Below, in pieces: positions 26,807 through 36,092 of a stretch of DNA of 64,000 nucleotides. The first letter of the stretch is position 1; each line of letters begins with the position of its first letter. The notes under the pieces were generated by a model that saw only the letters and a program-made list of their open reading frames with translations, ran no database searches and was not told the DNA's origin. The stretch is from assembly GCF_020544465.1 (NCBI RefSeq), contig NZ_CP066126.1, positions 4,836,001-4,900,000 on the forward strand, read 5' to 3'. Source of the stretch: Chromobacterium rhizoryzae (GTDB lineage: Bacteria; Pseudomonadota; Gammaproteobacteria; Burkholderiales; Chromobacteriaceae). The position numbers and the translations under genes were made by a program.

Positions 26807-29077
26807 CTAACCATCGATGAACAAATCCTGTTCGTCATCAATCCAAACCAAGTCGTTATCGCGACCAATGGGCTTGGCGAAATCGCTCTCCTGTAAAGGA
26901 GCCTGATTGAACTCAGAAATAATGGATTTCACCTTCTGGCGTTCTAGGTGTCTCCGGGCCTGCTCTTTCGGTGTACCAACCGTCTCGACCACAGGAGCCG
27001 CCATTGCTGCGTTGCGCTCAACATTGTCTATCTTGGCTTGTGTGACTTTCGAAACCACCGCGGCAGATGCCGCCCTCTCAGCACTAATGGCGGCATTCAC
27101 GTCCTTGCGAGCGATGAATTTTGCTTCTGCAGACAGGTGATTTCGGTAGTAATTTTGGTATTTTGTTAAAAAACCATACCCGTCCTCGAATATCTTCTTC
27201 GTCGACGCTGTAGCTTCAAGCAGCCCAAGTCCTTGACCTGTCAACTCCCATAACAAGACAAAGGGAGCATTTGGAATCTCGTAAGTTTGTATTTCACAAG
27301 AGGCCTCATTGTGCATTGCTTCAGAAGTACGCGCATAGAGCTGAAGTTCTGCCGAGGTATATTTTCTACCATCGATTGAAACAATTCCATTCGGAGCTTT
27401 CTTTTTTCGAGGAATACAAAGTCTTCTAAAAACATCTTCTGGAGCCAAATCCCACTGGGCATCACCACGCCTACGGTTTTTGTTGTAACGATATATCTCA
27501 GCTGGGCAAGCGGCAATGTTGTTCTTCATCATATCCGACGTCAAAAGATGTCTTGCATCGGTCTCCAGATTACGCCTACTAATTGCCTTAAGCAGGGCTT
27601 GCATGAATTCCTCCAAGGAAACTGCTCCCTTCTTGGCATTCTTTTGTCTTTTCCTATCCTCATCCTTATCGCCAGTTTTGAATGTAGAGCCAGACAAATT
27701 ACTCAGCTCCTCTTGGAAGTACTTCATCACCTGCTCAGCGTGCCCTTTGGATGGAGGGCTACCCGGTGGAGCCATTTTTGCAGCCACTCGCAACCCATCA
27801 ACAAGCGACGTTTGTGCCCTCAATGATACTCCGGGCCCCCGGTCAATAAATAAATCAGTGGCACATCCATAAACCATGCCGGCCAGATATGGCACACCCC
27901 ACCGATGAAGCTCACGAGTCTTGGGCGTATATGCCGAAAAGACACAATTTAAATATGCATCACCATTTTCAGGACCAAAGCTCACATCCCAACCAACAAT
28001 AGCCAGACTTGCCCGGTCAACAGCCAGCAGGACAGTAATTTTCCCTCTCCCGTCAATCCACATCTCTTTGCCACCAAAAAGAAGATAATTTTCTGCCAGA
28101 GTTCCATCCATATCCAAAATGGACAATTGGTCATGCACAATGTCTTGAGCACTACCTCCTCTTCGACCTGCCTTAACTCCCCGACTTTCAGCTCGCTCAG
28201 CCCTAAATTGCTTAAGAAGCCTCCTGCCAATCCTCTTCATGTTATCGTCTCCAGAAAAACTCCTGGGGTCGACTTGATATGTTACTAGGTTTCCATCCTT
28301 ATCACGATTAAATGCCACACGGCTAACAAGCCAACGCTGAAATATTTTAGGGAAATTATCATTACTATCCCATGCTTCTTTCCTTAAAAAGCTAGTGTAT
28401 TTTGCAAGCTGTTGCTTGGTTAGGCGCTTTCTCTTGTGCCCTTTATTCCCAAATATTTTCTCGCTGTCAGTTCTCCTGCCAAGCAGCGTATGAGTTCCAT
28501 CTGCATTTCGTAAATCTCGCCGAGAGACACCTGGAGCACCTTTTCTCCAATGATGGTCTATAAGTGCATTCTCATGCCCTCCATAAAACTTATGCATTTC
28601 AAACCACTGTCGCACTGCATCCTCACAAACACCGAATCGAGTTGCGGCATCTCCAACTGCTTTTGCATTAATTTTACAGTTCCAAAAAACAGAATCACCC
28701 CAACATCTATCAATATACTCAACAACGCTTCTTCTCCGGTCCAATTCTGGACTACTCCCTGGAGGGATGCTGCATTGAGTCATCTGCTCTGGGATGCCAA
28801 ACTCCGCCACACGTACAAGCGTTCCATTCGCAAGAGCATTATCTACAAAATTTCGCGCCCATTTCTTTCTATTTCTGACTTTTTTCGAGGGCGGATTCGG
28901 TATAAATATTTTACTCACTAGAGCATTGCCCTTGACAGCTTTTACCACCCCCAGCTCAACAACGCAGACACTCAATTCATTATAAGCAAGGACCCTAAAT
29001 ATTAGTTCCTTACCGCGCCCAACAATAAGCGATAGATTACTGTTGCGTATAATTACCGGCTTTTCTGTAGCATCCAC
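26807..29077 (-). CDS. tnsB: TnsB-type DDE transposase
   Basis: A 756-aa transposase of the TnsB/TniA (Mu-like, rve) family. It binds the repeated sites at the ends and joins 3' ends to target DNA. The catalytic triad fits Asp324 (LDMDGTLAENYL), Asp412 (DLFIDRGPG) and Glu448 (KGHAEQVMKYF). N-terminal helix-turn-helix segments (about 110-300) should contact the end sites. A Lys/Ala-rich C-terminus ends in DLVWIDDEQDLFIDG, an acidic tail where TnsB usually contacts TnsC. The start is a GTG with GGGG 7 nt upstream. It is the last gene of the tns operon, 44 bp after tnsA, and noticeably AT-rich. Confidence 0.9.
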   Translation of the reverse strand: MDATEKPVIIRNSNLSLIVGRGKELIFRVLAYNELSVCVVELGVVKAVKGNALVSKIFIPNPPSKKVRNRKKWARNFVDNALANGTLVRVAEFGIPEQMTQCSIPPGSSPELDRRRSVVEYIDRCWGDSVFWNCKINAKAVGDAATRFGVCEDAVRQWFEMHKFYGGHENALIDHHWRKGAPGVSRRDLRNADGTHTLLGRRTDSEKIFGNKGHKRKRLTKQQLAKYTSFLRKEAWDSNDNFPKIFQRWLVSRVAFNRDKDGNLVTYQVDPRSFSGDDNMKRIGRRLLKQFRAERAESRGVKAGRRGGSAQDIVHDQLSILDMDGTLAENYLLFGGKEMWIDGRGKITVLLAVDRASLAIVGWDVSFGPENGDAYLNCVFSAYTPKTRELHRWGVPYLAGMVYGCATDLFIDRGPGVSLRAQTSLVDGLRVAAKMAPPGSPPSKGHAEQVMKYFQEELSNLSGSTFKTGDKDEDRKRQKNAKKGAVSLEEFMQALLKAISRRNLETDARHLLTSDMMKNNIAACPAEIYRYNKNRRRGDAQWDLAPEDVFRRLCIPRKKKAPNGIVSIDGRKYTSAELQLYARTSEAMHNEASCEIQTYEIPNAPFVLLWELTGQGLGLLEATASTKKIFEDGYGFLTKYQNYYRNHLSAEAKFIARKDVNAAISAERAASAAVVSKVTQAKIDNVERNAAMAAPVVETVGTPKEQARRHLERQKVKSIISEFNQAPLQESDFAKPIGRDNDLVWIDDEQDLFIDG

Positions 29078-29121
29078 AATTAAACCCCAGTCAAATTCAG
29101 CAACATAAAAATCTACAATCG

Positions 29122-30057
29122 TCAGTCACCAACCAAAACCAAGGGCTTATCAGGCAAAATTTCATGCTCATGGTCAAGTGTTAGATAGCCTAAGAAATTC
29201 GCAATCGCGAAAATCCGATAGCCTACATCCCTCCCCAATCCTAAACATCCTGCAGCGGCACTAATTCTCTGGTCGCATATTTCAAACCTAGTCTCATTCA
29301 ACAATATGGTCGCCATATTTGATGCGACCTCCTGATATGTTGAAACATCATTCACCATCTTCATATACTCAAAAAGACGTCTGTTATTAATATGTTCACG
29401 CATGGAAATTGAATGCTCAGTCATTATTTCGTGTGTACAACCCCACCAACGAAGCAATTCCACCTCACGTAGATGCCTTTTCTGTACAGATAGCTGCTTT
29501 AGCTTTTCATAAGGCTTCACTGAAACGGCGTGATAGTGAAACCCCGAGCCCCCTGGTATTTGCAAAGTAAGAAGAAAATCAATAGTTATCACGCCGCGTT
29601 TTGGCATACGCAAATTCATTTCTTTGTATTCCTGATACATGCCGCGTTCCCATTCTGGATATTGCGCACGCACCTCAACAACAAATGGATTCATCCCAAA
29701 ATGATAGAGGCAGCGTTCCTCAAGTCCAGAATGGTTTGGTGTAAGCCCTCCACCTTTAAAGCCAAAGTAATTTCCAGCAATACCAATTTTGCTATCCTGT
29801 GCTTTTTTCCATGCTTCAAATTTCGGTGTTGATGGATGCCCACGCGGGTCATGTTTCGGCAATTCAGGAGGCCATGACAGAATCGGCTTGCCAACCAAAT
29901 CCGCCAAATAAAAACCTGTTGCATTTTCTGGTCGGGGAAAGCTCTCAACGTAGTCAAGCTTACCGGTACGGAGAATGCGTTTTGCATCATCCGGGGTGTA
30001 GGGTAGATGACTACAATCAGCAATTAACCTGCGTTTTGGGTATGCCATCGTGAGCAT
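29122..30057 (-). CDS. tnsA: TnsA-type endonuclease
   Basis: A 311-aa TnsA, the restriction-like enzyme that cuts the 5' strands so that the element excises (cut-and-paste). The catalytic pattern is visible: Glu in SGLEERCLYHFGMNPFVVEVRAQYP, Asp in GVITIDFLLT and Lys in AVSVKPYEKL. These correspond to Tn7 TnsA Glu63, Asp114 and Lys132. A C-terminal winged-helix-like part follows. The start at 30057 (MLTMAYPKRR) has AGGAAAA directly before it and overlaps the end of the second TniQ gene by 34 bp. With intact TnsA and TnsB the element should transpose without cointegrates. Confidence 0.88.
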   Translation of the reverse strand: MLTMAYPKRRLIADCSHLPYTPDDAKRILRTGKLDYVESFPRPENATGFYLADLVGKPILSWPPELPKHDPRGHPSTPKFEAWKKAQDSKIGIAGNYFGFKGGGLTPNHSGLEERCLYHFGMNPFVVEVRAQYPEWERGMYQEYKEMNLRMPKRGVITIDFLLTLQIPGGSGFHYHAVSVKPYEKLKQLSVQKRHLREVELLRWWGCTHEIMTEHSISMREHINNRRLFEYMKMVNDVSTYQEVASNMATILLNETRFEICDQRISAAAGCLGLGRDVGYRIFAIANFLGYLTLDHEHEILPDKPLVLVGD

Positions 30058-31553
30058 TTTTCCTGTTTCAGGTTGTTTCCTTCCACCCGCTTCTTCCACT
30101 CAGCAAAGGTTTCTGAGCAAGCAGCAAGTGACATTTGAATACCTTCGCTCGCAAGCACCAAGTTAGTAGCGGTTTCGCACGACACATTGGAGAGAAGATA
30201 AGCTTTAGTGATTCGCTGCATGGGCCTTTCTTTAAGAGATAACTCGTATCGTTTCTGTATATGCCTAGTAAGCTGCTCAATTTTTCGCACATTAATAAGC
30301 TCTTGAGTTACATAACACCGTTTTCTGGCTATTGACGGTAGAGTGCGGTCGTACCATGCCTTATCGATATTCAACAGATAACGGAGTGCAGCCTTGCTAC
30401 CAGGTTGCGATTTTAATTCTGCTCTATAAATGGCTGGCTTTTCATGCAGTAATTCAAGTAACCATTTTCGATACGTCAACCTAAGATTAGCCTGCTGCTC
30501 CCACGGAAGACCACCAACCCATTCAATGTATTGCTCTTTCGTTCGATGCCTATCCTTTCGGCGCTTGTCGGGGATTTTTTTATCCGACTCAGGATTAGAA
30601 AAACGAATACCAGCCGTTTCTTGGCCTGCTCGTAGCACATCTGAGAAATTATCAAATCCGCCAAAAACCGCATGTATGACCGCAAGATTCTGAATGGGAT
30701 TGCGAATAGGACCATAGTGACCCAAAGAACCTACCAGACGCTTCAAGGTATCCAAGCCGATACCTAGGAATGAGCGATAATCAGGTCCAATAGCCTGATA
30801 TAGCGCTTCATTCAACCTGTGATGCAGACGCCGGCAGTTTCCAAAGTAATGGTGCAGAGCCTGTGTGACAGACTCCGAGGACACCACTGAAGAGCCCGTT
30901 CCTCGAAGAATTTGGTCGGCCATACTGGCGACCGATATGGCCATTTCTTGCGTTTTGTTATCTAGCCTTGCTACTACCCTCAAATGGCCGCCACATACAC
31001 AGCGTCTCATCGGACGCCAGTTCGTCCGTACACGACGATGACCAGCTTCACAGGCCTCACAGAACGTGAGTAGCGGTCGTTTATGTACTGGGCACGCCAA
31101 AATTCCCGGCATCAAGGCAAGTCGGTGCCAGATGGCATAACCATTCTGGTGGATGTCGCGCTCCATGCACTCTGGGCACATAGTCATCCTTCCTCGGAAA
31201 GCACCATTCGTCATACCAACACGAGCGGCCACCCCCTTAATTGCGATTCCCTTGTGATGTTCACGTAATGCTTTTGAATCTTTTTCCGTCAAGAATTTTG
31301 CATAAAGCGGAAATCGAGTATGACCATCAATTAATTCGTCAACAGGTGGAAGTTTGGCCTGCAATTCCTCCCCAAGGTGGCCAAGCCCAGAGGGGAATAC
31401 CCATCCTGGTCGTCTTGTAGAATCCGCTACAGTGCTTGGCCGTATAAGGACCTTTCCTTGACTCCTCTCAAATGACTGACGCACAATAAATCCAGTCACG
31501 TCTTCTTCAGGCACCATGTGCATGGTGAACAACTGCGGATTTCTACGCACCAC
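30024..31553 (-). CDS. Second TniQ/TnsD-family protein
   Basis: A protein of about 509 aa of the TniQ family. Residues comparable with Tn7 TnsD are HTRFPLYAKFL, GVAARVGM, the zinc-finger start MCPECMERDIHQNGYAIWHR, and ACPVHKRPLLTFCEAC with a further RRCVCGG. A C-terminal part (RKWLLELLHEKPAIYRAEL ... NIDKAWYDRTLP) matches the TnsD repeat that ends in a dWL-type motif. In length and N-terminus it is the closer of the two to Tn7 TnsD (508 aa). The GTG at 31553 is preferred (AGGGGA 6 nt upstream); an in-frame TTG at 31559 abuts that site. It selects a target, either attTn7 or another one. Confidence 0.82.
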   Translation of the reverse strand: MVRRNPQLFTMHMVPEEDVTGFIVRQSFERSQGKVLIRPSTVADSTRRPGWVFPSGLGHLGEELQAKLPPVDELIDGHTRFPLYAKFLTEKDSKALREHHKGIAIKGVAARVGMTNGAFRGRMTMCPECMERDIHQNGYAIWHRLALMPGILACPVHKRPLLTFCEACEAGHRRVRTNWRPMRRCVCGGHLRVVARLDNKTQEMAISVASMADQILRGTGSSVVSSESVTQALHHYFGNCRRLHHRLNEALYQAIGPDYRSFLGIGLDTLKRLVGSLGHYGPIRNPIQNLAVIHAVFGGFDNFSDVLRAGQETAGIRFSNPESDKKIPDKRRKDRHRTKEQYIEWVGGLPWEQQANLRLTYRKWLLELLHEKPAIYRAELKSQPGSKAALRYLLNIDKAWYDRTLPSIARKRCYVTQELINVRKIEQLTRHIQKRYELSLKERPMQRITKAYLLSNVSCETATNLVLASEGIQMSLAACSETFAEWKKRVEGNNLKQEKCSRWHTQNAG

Positions 31554-31577
31554 TGGCAATCCCCTAAATTTAATTAA

Positions 31578-33320
31578 TCAATCTGTTTTTTTCTTTAATA
31601 CTTTACGAATGGTCTCTTCACGGAGGCCAGCTTTCTTTGCAATAGCACATGGTCTACCGACAAGCCCAGCAAGGCGCTTGAGACGCGCTCGAACAAAATC
31701 ATCATGCAGCTCCTCGCGCTTTTCCACAAAACCATTATCCTCACACTTCTTCAAAGCATAGATAGGGACTCGTGTAAGTTCTTGGAAACGATAGCGGGAC
31801 ATGTTGATGCGCTTTTTATCTGGCGCAGTACAAACATCAGCTGCTTCAGCGAGCGCGCTATTTAAGTTGCAAAGTAATTTGCATGGCGGGCTTGCACGCA
31901 CTCCATTATTAGGCAACTGGAAAGTAGGCTGATTGGCCACAAACCAGTCATGCGCATTTCTATATAAGCGCATCCATAATGTTGGATATTTCTTCCGTAA
32001 ACTATTGCGAGACATTTCAGGATTTGTCTGGATAGCATTCAGCCATTCCGCCTTATCAGACTCTATGCGAGCACTCAGCGCTTTCTCGCGAGGAAGCGGT
32101 ACGTCTGTCAAAATTGCAAGTTGGCGGTACACGCTTGTTAGCGAAATTTGGAATTTTGCAGCAACTTCAGACGGTGACTTACCATTCGCTAGCTCTTTCT
32201 TGATTTGGTTAGCAATAGATTCTTTCAAAGTTTTAGGACGCCAACTGACATTAATTTCATAACGTTTGCACAACACGTTGAGTAGCGAGGCACTAATTCC
32301 CATAGCCATTGCTGTTGCCTGCAGGGTCTTATGTTTAGCCAGCTCGGCAGCAACAGCTTCACGCAACGGCATTACCTTTGGACTTGCCAATCTTCTATGC
32401 ACTACCTCAATGGGTATGGCTACCGTGGACTGGGCTGGACCGGTGTATGGCTGTTGCTCCGCAAACCAAGCAAATAACACACACCATTCTGGGTGGATAC
32501 CTTTTTCATTTCGAAATAGTGCACGTATCGCATTTTCAATATGCCGTTCCGACTGGCATAGAATCTTTAAACGCTCATCCGAAAATGCTCCATCAAAAAA
32601 AACCGAGAACTTCCGTGTAAAATCTATAAGGTGGAATCGATTGTTATCATCTATCCAACCTGATAATTTAAATAAATGAATAACACTATCTTTGTCGTAT
32701 CTTGATAAATGCACAGGCGTCTCCATGCAATATTCAATTCGTTTCCCTAGCTCCATAGTCATAGCCACTTGGTAACTATTTGGTTTTGACTGGCAGTGGG
32801 CATCAAAAAGTAGCAACTGTCCCTTGCTGGCACACAAGGGAGTCCCATGAATAGGGCAGACATTTACGAATGGGACACCCATGCGCCGGTGGATGAATGA
32901 GAATCCAAACTCCCTTTTTTGCTGCTCTTCACATTCGGAACATTGCAGATAACTCTGTTCACTGACGCTAAAAAGCAAAGGAAGTCGGCAGAGCCGAACA
33001 GGCCCCTTATACATATCAATCAACCTAGCCCGCTGAGCAGAAAACTTCGCCTTGGGCAGGCCGCAGCAAATGAAGTTGAATTCGGTATGCTTATCGATGA
33101 GCGTATCGATATCGCCATAAAGATAGCCGAGCTCTTGATGGAATAAACCAAGGTAATTCGGCATTCCATCAAGACTGGGGCGTCTATTGAGAAGCTGGCG
33201 GCATGCCAGAGACAAAGAGTGCACGCCGCCATAACTCAGTATGCGAGTGAGGAAGGCGTTCACAATCTCTCCGTCAGGGAAGTGCGGCGCTACCAAAATG
33301 TTCTGATTCATGTTGGTCAT
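31578..33320 (-). CDS. First TniQ/TnsD-family protein
   Basis: A 580-aa TniQ-family protein. The N-terminus (HFPDGEIVNAFLTRILSYGG) is the TniQ start, and HTEFNF aligns with the TnsD HTLFPLY segment. Zinc ligands appear in LQCSECEEQQ and NVCPIHGTPLCASKG. The C-terminal half contains two short HTH-like repeats (NGKSPSEVAAKFQISLTSVYRQLA, and MSRNSLRKKYPTLWMRLYRNAHDWFV), the latter matching the TnsD family DNA-reading repeats. The ATG at 33320 overlaps the tnsC stop (ATGA). One of the two TniQ proteins must recognise the glmS 3' end, given the insertion site; which one cannot be told from sequence alone. Confidence 0.82.
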   Translation of the reverse strand: MTNMNQNILVAPHFPDGEIVNAFLTRILSYGGVHSLSLACRQLLNRRPSLDGMPNYLGLFHQELGYLYGDIDTLIDKHTEFNFICCGLPKAKFSAQRARLIDMYKGPVRLCRLPLLFSVSEQSYLQCSECEEQQKREFGFSFIHRRMGVPFVNVCPIHGTPLCASKGQLLLFDAHCQSKPNSYQVAMTMELGKRIEYCMETPVHLSRYDKDSVIHLFKLSGWIDDNNRFHLIDFTRKFSVFFDGAFSDERLKILCQSERHIENAIRALFRNEKGIHPEWCVLFAWFAEQQPYTGPAQSTVAIPIEVVHRRLASPKVMPLREAVAAELAKHKTLQATAMAMGISASLLNVLCKRYEINVSWRPKTLKESIANQIKKELANGKSPSEVAAKFQISLTSVYRQLAILTDVPLPREKALSARIESDKAEWLNAIQTNPEMSRNSLRKKYPTLWMRLYRNAHDWFVANQPTFQLPNNGVRASPPCKLLCNLNSALAEAADVCTAPDKKRINMSRYRFQELTRVPIYALKKCEDNGFVEKREELHDDFVRARLKRLAGLVGRPCAIAKKAGLREETIRKVLKKKTD

Positions 33321-34693
33321 ATCCGACTCAAGATTGCTTCGTCCAACCACTCGTGCACCTGAGACTTTTCAAAAAGTGCCGCTGGAAGGTGGTCGAGATT
33401 CTTCAAGACAGCCAGCTTGCCTTTACCAGATGCCACTTCTTGCGTCCTCGCTATGGCACTTCGGGCACCGGTATGCAGCTGTAACGCCCGCTCAAATATT
33501 TGCCTCACGGCGTCTTCGGTAAGGCGGCCTGGCTGCTGCATCTCAGGTGTCGTCACAAGCGTGACGTGCAGCGCCCGAAACCCCTGAACCAGCCAACCAA
33601 ATCGGCCAAATGTCACGCCATATACCCACTCAGGAAGCGCAGCCGGCATCTCACAATGTTCTGGAAGCACTCCCTCCTGCCACAACCAGGTAACCACTTG
33701 CCGCCAGACACCTCTGGCTTTCGGGACCTCGCCATCTACCAACGGAGCAGGCTTGGGAATCGGGTCGAGATGCAGACCAGGGCCGTTGACCAGGTTAGAG
33801 GCCGTAGTTCCCATGAAGCTTGTGCAGTACATGAATGCGCTGGTGCCTGAGATGAGCACTGGGATGCCTGTGTGCTGTCGCAACTTAAGCAGGAATTGCA
33901 AAATGGCCGCTGTATGGCCATTGACGTTTGCAAAGCCACCACCATCGAGGACAACCAGGCCGACATTCAGCAGGGTGCAGATTGCAATCGCTACATTCTG
34001 GCCACGCCAACCCTCTATATCGGACAGTGCATTGATATCGGTGTCGTACCCTCCAATCACAGACAGTACGCGCTCACGCATATCCCTAAGCATCCCCTGG
34101 AGCGTTCCGCAGGTCGGGTAGGTTAGGTAGAGAACTGGTATCACCCACATACATCGCGGGGCAGGATGCTCTCCCTCGACCAAAAATGGCCTTCCCAAGA
34201 TTTCAACCAACCGCCGCAAAGCCGCAGTTCGCCCCATTAATGAGGGTCCTGTCATCCAGAATCCTGTGTCGGTGATAGAGCTGAGACATGCTGGCAGTGG
34301 TCGCAATCTCTCACCATGCAGAACCTCCGCGGTTGCGTGGAAATAACGCCGAAATTCCTCACAACCAAACTGCTTGGCGCGGTATACCTCACGAATTTTG
34401 GCTAGAACCTGCGAAATAAACGTCAGTGTCTCCGTTAGCGGGAGATAGGCCCCGCTGAAGCTGGAGAGGGCTTGGATTTTGGTCTCGGGGTCGGCCTCTC
34501 GCAGTTCTGCTGCATGAGGCACCGCCGGCCACCGCATCTTATTGCGCAACTCTGCGGCCGGCAGTACCCGCATGATTTCGGCCATGCGGGGGCTCATTAG
34601 GTCGCTCACGGCAACTGAAGTGGAACTCAAGACAACTTCCCGCGGCATCACTTGCGGGGAACGGGAAGCCGTGGAGACCAGTGAGTTATGCAT
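33317..34693 (-). CDS. tnsC: TnsC-like AAA+ regulator with degraded Walker motifs
   Basis: A 458-aa protein in the position of TnsC. The fold order fits TnsC/TniB: Walker A region MTGPSLMGRTAALRRL, strand VPVLYLTYP-like segment, Walker B region VGLVVLDGGG, then LLKLRQHTGIPVLISGTSA in the sensor-1 place. Two catalytic residues are replaced: the Walker A Lys is Arg155 (GxxxxGRT) and the Walker B Glu is Gly251 (LDGGG instead of the usual LDEIQ type). ATP hydrolysis is therefore doubtful, though nucleotide binding may survive. The ATG at 34693 follows AGGTGG; a GTG at 34702 is also in frame. It overlaps the upstream small ORF by 8 bp and tniQ by 4 bp. Confidence 0.8.
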   Translation of the reverse strand: MHNSLVSTASRSPQVMPREVVLSSTSVAVSDLMSPRMAEIMRVLPAAELRNKMRWPAVPHAAELREADPETKIQALSSFSGAYLPLTETLTFISQVLAKIREVYRAKQFGCEEFRRYFHATAEVLHGERLRPLPACLSSITDTGFWMTGPSLMGRTAALRRLVEILGRPFLVEGEHPAPRCMWVIPVLYLTYPTCGTLQGMLRDMRERVLSVIGGYDTDINALSDIEGWRGQNVAIAICTLLNVGLVVLDGGGFANVNGHTAAILQFLLKLRQHTGIPVLISGTSAFMYCTSFMGTTASNLVNGPGLHLDPIPKPAPLVDGEVPKARGVWRQVVTWLWQEGVLPEHCEMPAALPEWVYGVTFGRFGWLVQGFRALHVTLVTTPEMQQPGRLTEDAVRQIFERALQLHTGARSAIARTQEVASGKGKLAVLKNLDHLPAALFEKSQVHEWLDEAILSRI

Positions 34694-34874
34694 GGCGGCC
34701 ACCTATAAAGGCTGGTTCAAACCATGACTCATACAAGCCACACCGGGAACAACAATGAGGCAACAGGTAGTAGGCGTGGCCCCTGGACGGGCAACTTACG
34801 ATAAAAGAGTCTGGGCGGCGGGAGTATAGGCGCCCGCCGTCCTTGACGCGGATAGTCATTTCCATTGATTGCAT
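34686..34874 (-). CDS. Small Cys-rich ORF coupled to tnsC
   Basis: A 62-aa reading frame starting MQSMEMTIRVKDGG, after a GGGGGG purine run, and overlapping the tnsC start by 8 bp. It carries a CPSRGHAYYLLPHCCSRCG stretch that could be a small zinc ribbon. No family is recognised. The overlap with tnsC and the compact, protein-like composition support translation. The frame is open further upstream to 35060, so a longer product is possible. It may be a regulator or accessory subunit of transposition; this is speculation. Confidence 0.4.
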   Translation of the reverse strand: MQSMEMTIRVKDGGRLYSRRPDSFIVSCPSRGHAYYLLPHCCSRCGLYESWFEPAFIGGRHA

Positions 34875-35573
34875 CCATAGCTTCGCCCCCCTGCAGCCAA
34901 AAAATTGGCCGCAGGGGTTGACAGAGCACGCCATGCATGAAACCATCCCGTCTGAATTGGGAGTTTGGGCGGCTTCAGTTTGGCTTGCCACTAAAACAAA
35001 CTCAGTGGAGGGATTTCTGGCGCCAACCGGAAACCCTCCATTTTCATTTGTGGTGCACAAGTTGTTGGTGCTGCTATCGAATTAGCGTTTACATGCTTTT
35101 GCTCCAGCCCAGTGTGATTGAGAAAAGGTGTAACGGGTCAGTTGACAAAACGCCAATTACCGGTATACCATGAGGCAATATCGGGGTTTTTGCGTTTTCG
35201 TATAAAACAAAAGAATCCGCATTCTACTGTGCACTCTCACCCCAAAGCAAGGGCACACGTTCGCTCAACAGTTCTGTACGCACGCACACAACCGGCCTGC
35301 TGCAATGCCCTCGCTTAACTCAGCTTGCAAACCGCCAAGCCATCACGCATAACGTCCTTTGCTCACTCCGCTTCGCCATCAGCTCCCTTCTTAACCCACA
35401 TGCGAGCCATCACACCAACCATTGGCAGAAACAGCCGACCTTCCTACAATTGAGCTACGCCAACGCTGATAGCAGGGTCCTTACCCATTCCAGGCGGCGA
35501 GAGCTCTCCTATAAAAATGTAGGTATTTACAGCGTAAACGATAGACGTAAATTTCTAGAACACAAGGAAATTT
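34875..35573. other. Intergenic region between the tns operon and the DUF6471-like gene
   Basis: About 700 bp between divergently transcribed units, which should hold the promoter of the tns operon. Short ORFs in it look like chance. I see no repeat array, no CRISPR-like spacing and no RNA gene. Confidence 0.4.
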
Positions 35574-36092
35574 GTGAGCGAAAAAATTGCTCCTTGGGCA
35601 AGCTTGGCTGCCCGTGTCGTTCGCGTTGCCCTCATGCGAAAAGATGTGGGCTATGCCGAGCTCGCCAGGCGGTTAGCTACTACATTTGACATGCACGAAG
35701 ACGAAAAAGCGCTGGCGTCTCGTGTCGCGCTCGGAAGGGTACGCCTGGCGTTGTTCCTGCAGATTCTTCATGTGATTGATGCCGAGCCGCCTATGCTTTG
35801 GCGAACAGCATTTGATGTTGCAACCCCTTGGGAAGAGCGTGCTAAAGCTGTCATTCTTAGCGAAATCCGTCAAATCCCACCGGTGAGCATCGATGAGCTT
35901 GCCGCTCGGCTCACCACGCTTGGCGCCAGCTTCACACAGAAGACCCTCGCCGCTCACGTAACGTCTGGAAATCTATTCCTACCCGACTTCCTACGATGCC
36001 TCGTTATCCTGCGCAGCAGAAGTTTGGACGCCTTTATTGAATACCGAGACTTGGTTTCGACCGCAGCATCCACACCTGCAAGCGGCGACTAA
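35574..36092 (+). CDS. DUF6471-like protein at the transposon right end
   Basis: A 172-aa protein. The N-terminal part (WASLAARVVRVALMRKDVGYAELARRLATTF ... RVALGRVRLALFLQILHVID) fits, from memory, the DUF6471 domain, a short helical, HTH-like unit; a second half (SIDELAARLTTLGASFTQKTLAAHVTSGNLFLPDFLRCLVILR) looks like a degenerate repeat of it. DNA binding is plausible. The start is a GTG with AAGGAAA upstream. It is the only rightward gene at this end, converging with glmS across the transposon end. Such a position, between the tns genes and the end, suggests a regulator or an added cargo gene. Confidence 0.6.
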   Translation: MSEKIAPWASLAARVVRVALMRKDVGYAELARRLATTFDMHEDEKALASRVALGRVRLALFLQILHVIDAEPPMLWRTAFDVATPWEERAKAVILSEIRQIPPVSIDELAARLTTLGASFTQKTLAAHVTSGNLFLPDFLRCLVILRSRSLDAFIEYRDLVSTAASTPASGD

